6,287 nt of DNA. Source: an uncultured Ruminococcus sp. (lineage in GTDB: Bacteria; Bacillota; Clostridia; Oscillospirales; Ruminococcaceae). A model generated the notes under the pieces. That model was not told the origin of the DNA. It ran no database searches and saw nothing but the letters and a program-made list of their open reading frames with translations. Location: positions 1 through 6,287 of the forward strand of contig CAMWRC010000080.1 of the NCBI GenBank assembly GCA_947176565.1, read 5' to 3'. The position numbers and the translations under genes are program-made. This document shows, one piece after another, positions 6,255-6,287 of this stretch; position 1 is the stretch's first letter, and the number at the start of each line of letters is the position of its first letter.

Positions 6255-6287
6255 AAAAACTTTAGATAGAAATACACACAATATATT

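Overview
The window reads as a chromosomal housekeeping segment of a Gram-positive anaerobe of the Clostridia. A Ruminococcus-like member of the Oscillospiraceae is my best guess. This rests on gene order and protein style (SepF, YlmH, DivIVA and IleS in a row, Clostridia-type IleRS, Gram-positive-length Hfq), not on a database search. All seven genes lie on the minus strand, so transcription runs from high to low coordinates. No rRNA, tRNA, CRISPR array, insertion sequence or phage gene was seen.

In transcription order the layout is: a 96-base leader with a perfect 8-bp dyad (6192-6287); hfq (5952-6191); a single-pass membrane protein resembling HlyD-type adaptors (4627-5940); the PLP-binding YggS/YlmE protein (3918-4634); a 95-base gap with a long imperfect hairpin (3823-3917); sepF (3328-3822); the S4-domain protein YlmH (2570-3328); divIVA (2004-2558); a 91-base gap with two small hairpins (1913-2003); and the first 637 codons of ileS (2-1912), which runs off the left edge. 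Five of the six junctions are short. yggS overlaps the adaptor gene by 8 bases, ylmH overlaps sepF by 1 base, and the hfq-adaptor and ylmH-divIVA gaps are 11 bases each. This supports one or two operons, with the yggS-sepF and divIVA-ileS gaps as the likeliest internal control points.

The block from yggS to ileS matches the division-associated ylmE-sepF-ylmG-ylmH-divIVA-ileS cluster of Bacillus, but ylmG is missing between sepF and ylmH. SepF tethers FtsZ to the membrane, DivIVA marks curved membrane at septa and poles, YlmH binds RNA or ribosomes, YggS handles PLP homeostasis, and IleRS charges tRNA-Ile. The least expected content is the front of the block: the RNA chaperone gene hfq and a HlyD-like protein with no transporter partner in view.

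Two start codons are revised here to fit their ribosome binding sites: divIVA at ATG 2558 instead of the upstream GTG, and yggS at ATG 4634 instead of TTG. I see no clearly new defence or mobile system. The points most worth checking are the adaptor-like protein, the sepF leader hairpin and the unusual ileS leader.
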